Assembly (NCBI GenBank): GCA_043818395.1 | Contig: JBDRFZ010000014.1 | Span: 1 to 58,700, forward strand | From: JBDRFZ01 sp043818395 | Lineage (GTDB): Bacteria; Patescibacteriota; Patescibacteriia; 2-12-FULL-60-25 | Reading direction: 5' to 3' | DNA length: 58,700 nucleotides | Part shown: piece after piece, positions 27,354 through 36,879 of the stretch | How the letters are laid out: each line of letters opens with the position of its first letter | Position numbering within the stretch: position 1 is the stretch's first letter | Notes under the pieces: generated by a model | The model's input: only the letters and a program-made list of their open reading frames with translations | What the model was told of the DNA's origin: nothing | Databases searched by the model: none | Translations under genes and position numbers: made by a program

Positions 27354-29486
27354 TTAAGGCACTATAGGAACCCTCCCGTTAAAATACAGAGAGCCCTCGG
27401 TGTTGTTCGGGATCATCTCAATATTGACCAACCCGCCTTGGCTGAACAAAAAAAGATTACCGACCGTGTTGCCGCAACCTCCTTGCGGCGAACAGGATTT
27501 ATCTCCCCAGAATCTCCCATCAGGAAGAATGATCTGGAATTCGAAAGGCGATGTTCCGGTGGGTAACAAAAATTCGCAATCCAGCCAGCCATCGCCTGCA
27601 ACAGCATCTCCGCACTCCGTGATATTGCCCCATTGCCTGGGCAGAGCATTCGGCGGCTGCCACCAACCCTCCAGATGGATGGATCCCGGAATAACCGGGC
27701 CGCCATATACCAGATGAAGCGTTGAGTTATTGTTCCCCGTGGTACAGACGCTATTATCGCTACAAGCCGGATCCGCACAATCGACCAAGCCGTTGCAATC
27801 GTCGTCGATCGTATTGTTACAAACTTCCGGGTACGGCATACAAGTTCCCCAGGAGCAGCTAGGCGCAGTGCATAGGTAGTTACCGGCCGTATTGCACGAA
27901 GTGATACAACCATTGCCCATGGAACCGAACTTACACATGAAGATCTCGTCTATCTGACCATTACCGTCATCATCCTGGCCGTTGCACACTTCTTCCGCTG
28001 GAAGAGTTCCTGCATCCGGTACTGTATGTTCACCTCCGCCTCCGCAGGTTCCATTACTCTCACACTCTGGAGGCACTGCACAAGTATTGATGTAAGCCTG
28101 GTCTACGAGCTTGTTGTTTTCACGAGGCCCTGCGACCTGTGTAATCACGCTCTTGGGAATAGAAACGATTCGCTCCCAACTGTAACCCAAAGCCTCAAAG
28201 ACTTCTGCCGAAGCGATCGGCAACCTGGTTTGATTGTAAGTTACGATAGCGACTTCGGATTCTTCATCGGCTTTTACCAAAGTCCCTGGCCGAAGCAACT
28301 TAAAGCCGGCAGGGAGATAGTTCATTTCCAAAAACTGGATGGTCGAAGCGTCATGCGTCAGGTCAGAATCTTCAAAGCCCCATGACAGCATGGCCTCCCA
28401 ACGGATGAAATCGTATCGCATGCCGCTTGAGGCGTAAGCGATAGCGACCGCTGTGCTGTTCGGATGCTTGTATAGCGTCACGTTCCCCAAAGAAACTACG
28501 GACGATGATTGGGAATAGCAATTCATCTCATCATCGCTGACCTTCACAGCACGACTTAGATCGTATTTATCCTTCGATAATACGTCGGTCGGAACATAGG
28601 CGATTTCCGTATCGCTTTTCACAAGCCAATAGGCGCCGTTTTCATCTTCCAGAAGCGAGCCCGACGGGTGATGATAAACATCAGCTGATGCAGCAAGCGC
28701 CGGATCGCCGTTAGCCGCGACTATCAAAAATGGATCCAGCCATTCAGGATGCGTCATGAAGCCCGTAGTCGGATCAGTGCTGAATTCCGACTTTTTGGCA
28801 TAGCCCTTGATATATGCGCCCACGTTGCCGGTATTGAATGTTCCTTTACGCATACCCCAGTGCAGATGGTGCCAGTCCACGGACTGCGTAGCGCCGGCCC
28901 AGTAGTGATTGATGTGACCCAGATACTGCCCGCGTTTCACGATCGAACCGACCAATGGGTTGCCTGTACGCGTTTCCGCGTTATAAGCGACACCGCTCTC
29001 GCATTTGATATGTCCGAGCAGGGTCGTGATGGGCTGGCCATTTGGAAACTCGTGTTCCAGGAGCAATAAACAGCCTTTGTAGTCGGCGTTCGCCGCCGAT
29101 CCCGAACCGAAGCCGCCGTATTTCATATCCGTAGTCAGACGCACTACCCCATCTGCCGGAGCCACGACCTCGGTTCCAACCGGAGTTTTCTTGACCTGAG
29201 TATCGCGACCCAGATGATAACCATAGGCCGTACACTGGCCGGAGCTATATTCGATGCAGATGTAATCGTTTCGACTGCCGAAACCGAAACCGAAGTCGGA
29301 AGAGTCGAAACCTGAAATCGGAAACTGGAATACGTAAGCGTACGGAACGCCCGTCGCCGGATCCAATTTCAGACCGTCTTCGGCGGCTACCGTGGTTTCA
29401 TCCAAAGCCCCGTTATCGTCGCATGAGTTCATGGCTATCACGAAAGCGAAGGCCACGAGCAGGCATAGCTGGGATGTTTTTTCCAT
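27354..29486 (-). CDS. Secreted lipoprotein with M23-like domain and MopE-type repeats
   Basis: From ATG 29486 (AGAGGAGCC upstream) the protein has 710 residues. The signal sequence LCLLVAFAFVIAMNSC ends in a lipobox-type Cys, so it is probably lipid-anchored outside the cell. Residues about 60-240 look like an M23/LytM peptidase fold: GYHLGRDTQ supplies an H-x3-D-type metal pair and DWHHLHWG supplies HxH. The middle part is unassigned. Two MopE-like metal-binding segments follow (EVCNGQDDDGNGQIDE and EVCNNTIDDDCNGLVD), then a beta-rich C-terminus. Wall remodelling is the obvious role but unproven. The gene is more GC-rich than its neighbours, which hints at transfer. It is isolated between terminator-like sequence and a separate gene. 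Confidence 0.8.
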   Translation of the reverse strand: MEKTSQLCLLVAFAFVIAMNSCDDNGALDETTVAAEDGLKLDPATGVPYAYVFQFPISGFDSSDFGFGFGSRNDYICIEYSSGQCTAYGYHLGRDTQVKKTPVGTEVVAPADGVVRLTTDMKYGGFGSGSAANADYKGCLLLLEHEFPNGQPITTLLGHIKCESGVAYNAETRTGNPLVGSIVKRGQYLGHINHYWAGATQSVDWHHLHWGMRKGTFNTGNVGAYIKGYAKKSEFSTDPTTGFMTHPEWLDPFLIVAANGDPALAASADVYHHPSGSLLEDENGAYWLVKSDTEIAYVPTDVLSKDKYDLSRAVKVSDDEMNCYSQSSSVVSLGNVTLYKHPNSTAVAIAYASSGMRYDFIRWEAMLSWGFEDSDLTHDASTIQFLEMNYLPAGFKLLRPGTLVKADEESEVAIVTYNQTRLPIASAEVFEALGYSWERIVSIPKSVITQVAGPRENNKLVDQAYINTCAVPPECESNGTCGGGGEHTVPDAGTLPAEEVCNGQDDDGNGQIDEIFMCKFGSMGNGCITSCNTAGNYLCTAPSCSWGTCMPYPEVCNNTIDDDCNGLVDCADPACSDNSVCTTGNNNSTLHLVYGGPVIPGSIHLEGWWQPPNALPRQWGNITECGDAVAGDGWLDCEFLLPTGTSPFEFQIILPDGRFWGDKSCSPQGGCGNTVGNLFLFSQGGLVNIEMIPNNTEGSLYFNGRVPIVP

Positions 29487-29568
29487 CTCTAAGGCTCCTC
29501 TTTGTTTTTCAAAGAACACTGGTCCCTACTTCCGTCCGCGATGCATCCCGGACGAGAGTCGAGTATTA

Positions 29569-30114
29569 TTAAATGCTTAGGTTAGCAATGAAATTCGCTA
29601 TTTCCGATTCTATTTGATCCGGCCACTGGCTCGCATTCCCATATTGGATAAGTAAAACTTTATCAGTCCCAACCAAAGCGAAAGCCGTGCCTTCGGCTAT
29701 ATCGTTCATGGGTACAATATAACCGTCTCGCCCTGCTTCTTTATAAGTTTTTATAGTTGGATTTTTAAGAGCGGCATCAAGCTTGTCTTGATCTTCCACC
29801 TTTAATTCAATCAGCATCATGCTTACATCTTTGCCTACTAATTTTACCAACGCTTCTTTTATGGGAACTGTACCGTCCAACCAATTACCATCGCTTTTTC
29901 CAAGATCCGATAGTTTTAAGTAAGTCCATTCCGGACCAAGACCCTGTAAAAGATCTCCACCTTCAAATTTAGCGCTCGAAAAAGCCGGCACCACCGTTTG
30001 AATCTCCGCTTCTTTTGGTGGTTTGACGGAATATTTAGCGACTATGAGGACGACAATGCATAAGAGCAATGAACCGACGATTATAAAGCTCTGCTTGGGA
30101 AATTCTTTTTTCAT
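29569..30114 (-). CDS. Hypothetical anchored extracytoplasmic protein
   Basis: Starting at MKKEFPKQSFIIVGSLLL (30114) the protein has 181 residues; longer starts to 30162 are possible because no ribosome binding site decides. One N-terminal helix (IIVGSLLLCIVVLIVAKY) anchors or exports it. The remainder is soluble with alternating strands and ends in an Ile/Ala helix. No catalytic motif or family is recognised. It is minus strand, 82 bases upstream of the lipoprotein gene; a functional link is possible only by position. Confidence 0.65.
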   Translation of the reverse strand: MKKEFPKQSFIIVGSLLLCIVVLIVAKYSVKPPKEAEIQTVVPAFSSAKFEGGDLLQGLGPEWTYLKLSDLGKSDGNWLDGTVPIKEALVKLVGKDVSMMLIELKVEDQDKLDAALKNPTIKTYKEAGRDGYIVPMNDIAEGTAFALVGTDKVLLIQYGNASQWPDQIESEIANFIANLSI

Positions 30115-30162
30115 ATTTATAAATTTATTAAAAATCATGACGAAAACTTTATGATTGTACAC

Positions 30163-30700
30163 CGCGGTAATAAAGACTTACCAAAGAGGCTAGTAGGTAG
30201 CGAAATAACGAAGTACGAAGCATGAAGGTGATCCACTGAAGAATACCGCTGCCGTCGTATCTGCGTGTTGCCGGTTATTAGGACAAGATAAAGTGCAACA
30301 TATATCTGCCATGATACGGCTGTGATTCTGCTGGCCGCATAGCCACAACGTGTTTTGCAAAACCGATGATGATCATCCTAGTGTCGCAGACCATCTCCAA
30401 AGTCAGGTGCCTTCCCATCCTGGGGAGCGCTATAGGGCCGCCAAAATAATTTTCTCTCCCTATCCGCTCCGGGTATGCCGAACTTTCATCACCGGAATCG
30501 CATTCTTGCCTAGCCTCTTTGGTTGTCTAGGTGCTGGGCGTGTGTACCCACACTTCCAGACTAAAGCATATTTTCAAAACAACCTAATTTTTTGTTTGTA
30601 AATGCTGACAAAGATAATTTTTATGGAATTAAATACGCAATGTTTAATACAATATTTTTAAAAAAAATATGTCAAAAACTATCAACAAGCGTTAACTGTT
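30163..30700. other. Gene-free 538-base region with structured segment
   Basis: No credible gene. A 342-base segment (30181-30522) is bounded by perfect 13-bp inverted repeats, CCAAAGAGGCTAG and CTAGCCTCTTTGG, as if closing a large RNA fold or the ends of a small element. A hairpin CTGG-GCGTGTG...CACAC-TTCCAG lies just outside (about 30534-30558). The size fits RNase P RNA, but I do not find its conserved P4 sequences on either strand. An unknown RNA or a MITE are the alternatives. Confidence 0.4.
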
Positions 30701-32218
30701 TTACAAAAAATATTTATGCTTAATTTTTTCTGTGGATAAATCCTGATCTCTGTTCAACACCAACCAAAGCCGCCAAAGACATAAATACGTGGCGGACATA
30801 AAATAAAAACTGAAAAATTGAAATTTCAAATCGAGCCAAAGAAAATAATCTGACAAGCCGGCGATTATTAGAATGGTTTTAAGCAATCCATGGGCGGGCA
30901 ATGATACAAACCTGCTCACCACTAGGTCAGAAGTCAATGTCGCGACCGTACCCCAAAGCATGGACCACGGAATTAGCGGTAGAGCTAAAAGGTTGGTTAG
31001 TAAACCGATTAGGGATTCACGATTAAAAGCCCAGGCCAGGTAAGGCGCGGTCATGAGCGTGGCGCTGCTCGTGGTAGACATGATTTCACGCAAACCAAAA
31101 ACTTTTGGAATTATTATCAATCGTTTAACAAAAATGGGTGTCCAAGACAAAATTCCCCAGGTCGCCAAAAAAGACAAAGCGAACCCCGCATCAAATGCCA
31201 AAACCCAAGGATTCAACAGGGTTAAAATCACGGCGGCGATTAGCAATAGCCTGCTAGTCCACGCGATCCTGCCGGTGTGCCGCGCTAAAAGCACAAGCCA
31301 GCCCATGAATGCGGCGCGCATTACCGAAGACGAAAAACCGACAAACCCAACGAAGGTTAAAAGCGACAAAGAGATAAACCACAAGGTTTGCCGCCTATGA
31401 AAACCCGCCCAGATAAAAATTGGCAACAAAATACTAACAACTATTGTCACATTGGAACCTGATACGGCTACGATATGCATCAAACCGGCGCGCTGGAACA
31501 ATTTGTATTGCGAGTCCGAAAAATCCTGCTCGCCGTAAAGAATACCCGCCAAAAGCGCGGCTTCATCCGGCGGAAAAATGGAATGGATTCGCAGTGTTAT
31601 GGCTTGGCGTAATTTAGATAAAAAAAATAATGGATCGTAATGGCTGGGTTCAAAATAGCTTATTACCATGGCCGTACCCTGACATTCAGACCAAACATCT
31701 TTTCGTGCCAGCGACTTGCGCCGATCGTAAGTTGATGAATAATTTATAGGATTCATCAAACGGCAGGCAACGATTATTTCTCCGCCAGTTTCATAATTAC
31801 CGCCTTGAACTCGTGCTACTGTTTTCCGACCCGGACCATTCAAGTCCCGACCGGAAACCTGATCCGCTTTGATGGTTAATGTCGGATTTGAATCAGATCC
31901 GCTGACTGAAACGATATGCCCTCGCATCTGAGCGTACCCATACAGCCAGGGCAAAAGCCCGTCGCTTTTGCCGGGAATCGTCAAATTAAAACGCCAGACG
32001 CCTAAGAGGATCGCTGACAAAATTAAAATTACCGTTTTTATGATTTTTTTACGTCTTAAGGTATAAAACAAAAACGTAAAAACCAAAAAGACCGCCACCC
32101 AAATCCAACCATCTATTTTGGTCCAAGGATAAATCGAGTGGCCGGCGATTCCTAAAATAAACCCGACCAAAACTAATCCAAATGCCTGGCCAGGCGTTTT
32201 TAGCAAACGAGTCACCAT
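30701..32218 (-). CDS. comEC: ComEC/Rec2-family DNA uptake channel
   Basis: The 505-residue polytopic membrane protein matches the competence domain of ComEC, which passes single-stranded DNA across the inner membrane. The signature GLMHIVAVSGSNVTIV (near residue 235) is clear, preceded by LLAGILYGEQD, and about ten hydrophobic helices follow. The N-terminal soluble OB-like region (residues 75-175) is present, but the C-terminal metallo-beta-lactamase domain of long ComEC proteins is absent; short forms are common in CPR. It stands alone with no other competence gene in the window. Confidence 0.88.
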   Translation of the reverse strand: MVTRLLKTPGQAFGLVLVGFILGIAGHSIYPWTKIDGWIWVAVFLVFTFLFYTLRRKKIIKTVILILSAILLGVWRFNLTIPGKSDGLLPWLYGYAQMRGHIVSVSGSDSNPTLTIKADQVSGRDLNGPGRKTVARVQGGNYETGGEIIVACRLMNPINYSSTYDRRKSLARKDVWSECQGTAMVISYFEPSHYDPLFFLSKLRQAITLRIHSIFPPDEAALLAGILYGEQDFSDSQYKLFQRAGLMHIVAVSGSNVTIVVSILLPIFIWAGFHRRQTLWFISLSLLTFVGFVGFSSSVMRAAFMGWLVLLARHTGRIAWTSRLLLIAAVILTLLNPWVLAFDAGFALSFLATWGILSWTPIFVKRLIIIPKVFGLREIMSTTSSATLMTAPYLAWAFNRESLIGLLTNLLALPLIPWSMLWGTVATLTSDLVVSRFVSLPAHGLLKTILIIAGLSDYFLWLDLKFQFFSFYFMSATYLCLWRLWLVLNRDQDLSTEKIKHKYFL

Positions 32219-32270
32219 TATCCAGAGCTATCACATCTGTAAAAAGAAACAAGACACTCTATGACTCAAT

Positions 32271-32388
32271 CGTCGTCCTGAACGAAGGCATCTGATGCCG
32301 AAGTTTAAGGATCTTTTTTACCGTCCGGCCGAAAGATCCTTCGACTTCCCCCGCTTTCTGCATATGGCGGAGTCCGCTCAGGACGACA
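32271..32388. repeat. Palindromic intergenic repeat with 10-bp terminal inverted repeats
   Basis: GTCGTCCTGA (32272-32281) and TCAGGACGAC (32378-32387) are perfect inverted termini. Inside are GGATC/GATCC words and a CCCCCGCTTTCTGCATATGGCGGAG fold. The family word GTC(A/G)TCCTGAACGAAG is shared with 18919-19015. It fills the gap between comEC and ugd and has no coding capacity, so it resembles a MITE or a REP-type element. Confidence 0.65.
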
Positions 32389-32405
32389 GTGCAGGAAATT
32401 TGAAT

Positions 32406-33692
32406 TTATTTCTTACCTACACACATATATTTAAAACCCTGTGCTCTGACTTCATCAGGCTTTAAAAGGTTGCGTGCATCCATAAGCACCTCGCCGGCCA
32501 TAACGATCTTGAGCCGCGATAAATCCAAAGTCCGAAATTCATCCCATTCGGTTGCCAGAACGGTCGCCAGAGCGCTTCGTGCCGCCTCGTAAGGATCAGA
32601 AGCTTGGACAAATTCAAAACCCATCTGTTCAAAAGTAACACGAGCCACAGGATCATAGGCGCGGACAATTGCGCCGCGCCTCCCAAGTTCTCTCGCGATA
32701 TCGATGGCTGGAGATTCCCGCGTATCATCCGTATCATCCTTAAAAGCCAGACCCAGAATCGCGACGGTCTTGCCGGCAAGATCACCAAGTACTCCGGACA
32801 AACGATCAACGATCCTCAAGCGGGATGAGCGGTTCGTAGTTATAGCCGCGTTCACGACCGGTAGCGGCAATGACACGGACTCGCCAAGTTTGGACAAAGC
32901 CCAAACGTCTTTTGGAAAACAGCTGCCTCCCCAACCCAAACCAGCTTTTAAGAATTGCTTGCCGATACGCGGATCCAAGCCTATCCCCTCTGCAACCATA
33001 TCCACATCTGCATCAATCACCTCGCAGAGATGGGCGATTTCGTTGATAAAACTGATCTTGGTGGCTAAAAAAGCATTGGCCGCATATTTGGTCAGTTCCG
33101 CACTCCGCGGGTTCATGGCAATTTTTGGACAATCAAGATGCGCATACATTTTTTGCATAGCCTCTATGGCGCGTGGCGAATCAGAACCGAGAATAATGCG
33201 CGAAGGATGCAAAAAATCAAAAATCGCCCGGCCTTCCCTTAAAAATTCCGGGTTGGAAGCTACATCAAACGGCAACGATGTTTTTTGTTTTATAATCGAA
33301 GCAACGCGCTCCGTGGTTCCAATCGGTACCGTGCTCTTATCAACTACTACGACATAACCATCCATGGCCCGACCGATCATCTCCGCAGCCGAATCCATAT
33401 ACCGCATATCAACTTCGCCGCTTGGAGCCGAAGGCGTGCCGACAGCCAGAAGCACAATCTCCGCGGACGGAATCCCCTGATTAAAATCTACGGCAAAAAA
33501 CAACCGACCGGCCTGTACGTTACGCTTTACGATTTCCGCCAAACCTTTCTCGTAAATCGGTAATATCCCTTGTTTCAAATTATTGATCTTGGTTTGATCG
33601 GTATCCAAACAAACTACATGATGTCCAAGGTCAGCCAGGCAAGCGCCCGAGACCAAACCCACATAACCCGTTCCTACTACTGAAACCTTCAT
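32406..33692 (-). CDS. ugd: UDP-glucose 6-dehydrogenase
   Basis: The 428-residue enzyme (from MKVSVVGTGYVG) oxidises UDP-glucose to UDP-glucuronate with two NAD+ for surface polysaccharide. The NAD-binding GTGYVG is at residues 7-12, ASNPEFLREG is the substrate loop and the catalytic cysteine is C258 in WGGSCFPKD. The C-terminal domain includes the usual LGLAFKDDTDD. The frame is open 10 codons further upstream, but conservation begins at the chosen ATG. It ends the 145-aa gene's neighbourhood with 4 bases between them. Confidence 0.95.
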   Translation of the reverse strand: MKVSVVGTGYVGLVSGACLADLGHHVVCLDTDQTKINNLKQGILPIYEKGLAEIVKRNVQAGRLFFAVDFNQGIPSAEIVLLAVGTPSAPSGEVDMRYMDSAAEMIGRAMDGYVVVVDKSTVPIGTTERVASIIKQKTSLPFDVASNPEFLREGRAIFDFLHPSRIILGSDSPRAIEAMQKMYAHLDCPKIAMNPRSAELTKYAANAFLATKISFINEIAHLCEVIDADVDMVAEGIGLDPRIGKQFLKAGLGWGGSCFPKDVWALSKLGESVSLPLPVVNAAITTNRSSRLRIVDRLSGVLGDLAGKTVAILGLAFKDDTDDTRESPAIDIARELGRRGAIVRAYDPVARVTFEQMGFEFVQASDPYEAARSALATVLATEWDEFRTLDLSRLKIVMAGEVLMDARNLLKPDEVRAQGFKYMCVGKK

Positions 33693-33696
33693 AAAT

Positions 33697-34134
33697 TTAT
33701 TTTTGGCTTTCTTTATAACCAATCATCTGCTCTAAAAGAGTCCCCAACTCCAAGGGACTAAACGCCTGCGGCCTTCGACCAAAAAAAATATTCCTTGCCG
33801 CCACCGGCAAATCTACTTTCAAACCCCTTTCTATCGCCGGTCCCAGATTTCTCACTTTTTTTCTATCTTCGTCCTTGTTTAAACTCTCTACTACTTCATT
33901 ATGATCAGATTCAAAGGCTGAATAAAAAGCTTGTTTTATAGCTGTCGCTTGATTTTCAAAATCAGATCTCTGGTTCCAACCCAATCTTTCAAATAACCGC
34001 TTGCACTGTTTTATCATTTTTGGATTCCAGAATTTATCCCACTCGTAAATATGCGAAAATTTTTCGGTCGAGGTAACGAAAACGAAATCATCATCCGGTG
34101 AATTTAATTTTGGCGGTCTTTCGCTCATATTCAA
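33697..34134 (-). CDS. Hypothetical protein
   Basis: A 145-residue soluble protein, beginning MNMSERPPKLNSPDDDFVF, with a tryptophan-rich middle (HIYEWDKFWNPK, ERLGWNQRSDF) and a helical C-terminus. No motif or family is recognised. It overlaps the leuS stop by 4 bases (ATGA) and precedes ugd by 4 bases, so leuS, this gene and ugd are probably one operon with coupled translation. Confidence 0.65.
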   Translation of the reverse strand: MNMSERPPKLNSPDDDFVFVTSTEKFSHIYEWDKFWNPKMIKQCKRLFERLGWNQRSDFENQATAIKQAFYSAFESDHNEVVESLNKDEDRKKVRNLGPAIERGLKVDLPVAARNIFFGRRPQAFSPLELGTLLEQMIGYKESQK

Positions 34135-36749
34135 ATTGAAATACTAATCAATCTTCCTTGTACATATACGATTTTTAACGGCTCTTTTCCTTCCAGATAC
34201 GCCTTAATCTTATCCGACGATAAGGCTTTGGCTTTAGCGTCTTCCTCGCTGATTGAACTTTCAACAACCATGCGGTCGCGGACTTTACCGTTGATTTGAA
34301 CGACCAGCTCAAATGTCTCGGCTTGCAGCTTCGATGCATCGTATACCGGCCAAGGCTCAATATGGATCGAGGTCTCGTGACCTATGTTATGCCACAATTC
34401 TTCTGCAATATGTGGCGCAAACGGCGCCAAAATCTTAAGAAATGATTCGACCGTTGCGGACGGCAACTCTTTAACTTCGGATAATCCATTCATTAGAATC
34501 ATCATCGCTGAAACGGCCGTGTTAAAATTCATGGTCTCAATATCATCTCCAACTTTCTTTATTGTCTGGTTAAACAATGTTTCAAATCCATTTTGCTTGT
34601 CATTACCGTGACCTGTCCCGACTGTAACGTCGGGAAAACGGGAATCCATCCCTTGATCCTGGATCCCCGCTTTCGCGGGAATGACGGAAAAAAACCGCCA
34701 TACTTTTTCCAGGAATCTCTTCACTCCCTCAATACCATTCGTGTCCCACGGTGCATCAGCGTCAAACGGTCCGATAAACATTTCATACATACGAAATACA
34801 TCAGCTCCGTATTTTTCTACTATTTCATCCGGATTCACCACATTGCCTTTTGATTTGGACATTTTTATTCCGCCTTCGCCTAAGATAAGCGCATGCGAAC
34901 GACGCTTGCAGTATGGTTCACTGCCGCATTCTTTTGGAATCACGCCGATATCCCACAAAAACTTGTACCAAAACCTGGAATACAAAAGATGCAGTGTCGT
35001 ATGCTCCATGCCGCCGTTATAAAGATCCACCGGCATCCAATATTTCAGCTTTTCGGAATCAGCGAATGCATTTTCATTTTTCGAATCGCAGTAACGTAAA
35101 AAATACCAAGATGACCCGGCCCAATTCGGCATAGTGTCAGTCTCCCTCTCAGCCGATCCGCCGCATTTCGGACATTTGACCTCGACCCACGAACGAATAG
35201 CCGCGAGCGGTGATTCTCCATTTTCAGTCGGTTCATACTTTTCTACTTCCGGTAAAACAATCGGCAGATCCGCTTCCGGGACAGACACATAACCGCAATT
35301 TTGACAGTTAATTATCGGGATAGGTTCACCCCAATAACGCTGACGTGAAAACACCCAGTCGCGCAGCTTGTAAGTGGTCATAGCCTGGCCAACGCCATTC
35401 TGCTCCAACCATTCGATCATCTTTTCTTTTGCTTCTTTGGTTGTAAATCCATTTAAAATTCCTGAGTTAAACGAAACGCCCTCATCCGTAAACGGCAATC
35501 CTTTTATCTCGCCGCCCGGTGCAGCCGCCACAACCTGTACGACCTGGAGATTGAATTTTTTAGCGAACTCGTAATCCCGTCCATCGTGAGCCGGCACAGC
35601 CATGATAGCCCCAGTTCCGTACGAAGCTAAAACATAATCCGCAACCCAAACCTGTACTTCCTGATTATTAGATGGATTCAGAGCGAGTACACCTTTAAGC
35701 TCAACCCCGGTTTTCTCTTTATTCTCCTGCCGTTCCAACTCGCTCTTTACCTTGGATTTCTTTTTGTAATCCATCATTTCCTCAGCATTCGCGATCAAGC
35801 CTTTAGCGAGCCAGGCTTCGATCAAAGGATGCTCCGGAGACAATACAAGATACGTTGCGCCGAAGAGCGTATCCGGGCGCGTGGTAAATACCTTGACCGT
35901 ATTCGGCAGTAATCCGCTCGTTTCGGATTTGATACGAAAATCAATATAAGCTCCATGGCTTTTTCCGATCCAATTGATTTGTTGCGTTTTTATCCGATCC
36001 AAATAATCAACCGTATCCAAATCCTTTATAAGACGCTCCGCGTATTTGGTTATACGCAACATCCATTGCTCTTTTAATTTTTCTTCGACTACAGCGCCAC
36101 AACGTTCGCAGACGCCGCCCTGTGCTTCTTCGTTAGCCAAGCCGATCTTGCAACTCGGACACCAATTTATAGATGATTGAGCTTTATAAGCCATACGCCG
36201 CATATCGATATGCTCCTCAATCGCCTTCTCTCCGTTTGATTTTATTGCATCAGGAATAGCGAGCTGATCGATGGATTTTGCTCGTCCCTCAATCTCATCG
36301 AAGTAGCTGTTAAAAAACTTCAAAAACATCCACTGCGTCCACCTATAATATGCCGGATCCGTAGTGTTGATCTCCCGCGACCAGTCAAAACCCAGACCCA
36401 ACGACTTCAATTGTCGCTTGAAGGTTGCGATATTTTTAGCCGTCGCGTCTTGCGGTTTAATCTTGTTTTTGATGGCAAAATTTTCAGTAGGCAGACCGAA
36501 CGCGTCCCAACCGATTGGATAAAGCACGTTCTTTCCTTCCATACGCTTTTTGCGCGTCATGATGTCGATGGCCGTATATGAACGCGGATGACCCACGTGC
36601 AGACCTTCGCCGGATGGATAGGGAAATTCAATGAGACCGTAGAATTTTTGTTTATTTGCCTCCGGACCTTGAGCGTGATAGATGCCTTCTGCCTCCCACT
36701 TTTCCTGCCACTTGGCTTCGATTAACTTTGGATTGTATTGATTTTCCAT
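34131..36749 (-). CDS. leuS: Leucyl-tRNA synthetase
   Basis: Class I synthetase of 872 residues from MENQYNPKLIEAKWQEKW; an 18-codon upstream extension to 36803 is open but unconserved. HIGH appears as HVGHP within YPSGEGLHVGHPRSY, KMSKS as IKMSKSKGNVV. The zinc-binding CPSC...CERCG and the CP1 editing domain (TTRPDTLFGATY) are present. Between the catalytic core and the anticodon-binding domain lies a 29-codon in-frame insertion of a palindromic repeat, translated as VIPAKAGIQ and following residues (34599-34685). The insert sits at a domain junction, which may explain why it is tolerated. Confidence 0.96.
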   Translation of the reverse strand: MENQYNPKLIEAKWQEKWEAEGIYHAQGPEANKQKFYGLIEFPYPSGEGLHVGHPRSYTAIDIMTRKKRMEGKNVLYPIGWDAFGLPTENFAIKNKIKPQDATAKNIATFKRQLKSLGLGFDWSREINTTDPAYYRWTQWMFLKFFNSYFDEIEGRAKSIDQLAIPDAIKSNGEKAIEEHIDMRRMAYKAQSSINWCPSCKIGLANEEAQGGVCERCGAVVEEKLKEQWMLRITKYAERLIKDLDTVDYLDRIKTQQINWIGKSHGAYIDFRIKSETSGLLPNTVKVFTTRPDTLFGATYLVLSPEHPLIEAWLAKGLIANAEEMMDYKKKSKVKSELERQENKEKTGVELKGVLALNPSNNQEVQVWVADYVLASYGTGAIMAVPAHDGRDYEFAKKFNLQVVQVVAAAPGGEIKGLPFTDEGVSFNSGILNGFTTKEAKEKMIEWLEQNGVGQAMTTYKLRDWVFSRQRYWGEPIPIINCQNCGYVSVPEADLPIVLPEVEKYEPTENGESPLAAIRSWVEVKCPKCGGSAERETDTMPNWAGSSWYFLRYCDSKNENAFADSEKLKYWMPVDLYNGGMEHTTLHLLYSRFWYKFLWDIGVIPKECGSEPYCKRRSHALILGEGGIKMSKSKGNVVNPDEIVEKYGADVFRMYEMFIGPFDADAPWDTNGIEGVKRFLEKVWRFFSVIPAKAGIQDQGMDSRFPDVTVGTGHGNDKQNGFETLFNQTIKKVGDDIETMNFNTAVSAMMILMNGLSEVKELPSATVESFLKILAPFAPHIAEELWHNIGHETSIHIEPWPVYDASKLQAETFELVVQINGKVRDRMVVESSISEEDAKAKALSSDKIKAYLEGKEPLKIVYVQGRLISISI
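34599..34685 (-). repeat. Palindromic repeat inserted in frame in leuS
   Basis: On the minus strand the 87-base element runs from GTCATTCCCGCGAAAGCGGG to CGGTAATGAC. Its ends are inverted copies (GTCATT / AATGAC), it contains GCGAAAGC and CCCGACG...CGTCGGG-type stems, and its length is a multiple of three. The encoded VIPAKAGIQ peptide is a known product of such repeats in other bacteria. A related half copy is at 18188-18213. Confidence 0.8.
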
Positions 36750-36879
36750 AACAAGAGATACGCTATCAATTAAGGACAAACTATTCAATGCGTTGTTACT
36801 CATATTGAACAGCTAAACCGTAATTGTCTGTTTGGACCAGTATTGATAACCAAAACTTCGACCATATACAGATGCACTA

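Noticed and set aside
30181..30522. RNase P RNA
   Set aside because: Length fits, but the conserved GAGGAAAGTCC and ACAGAA...GGCTTA segments are not found on either strand.
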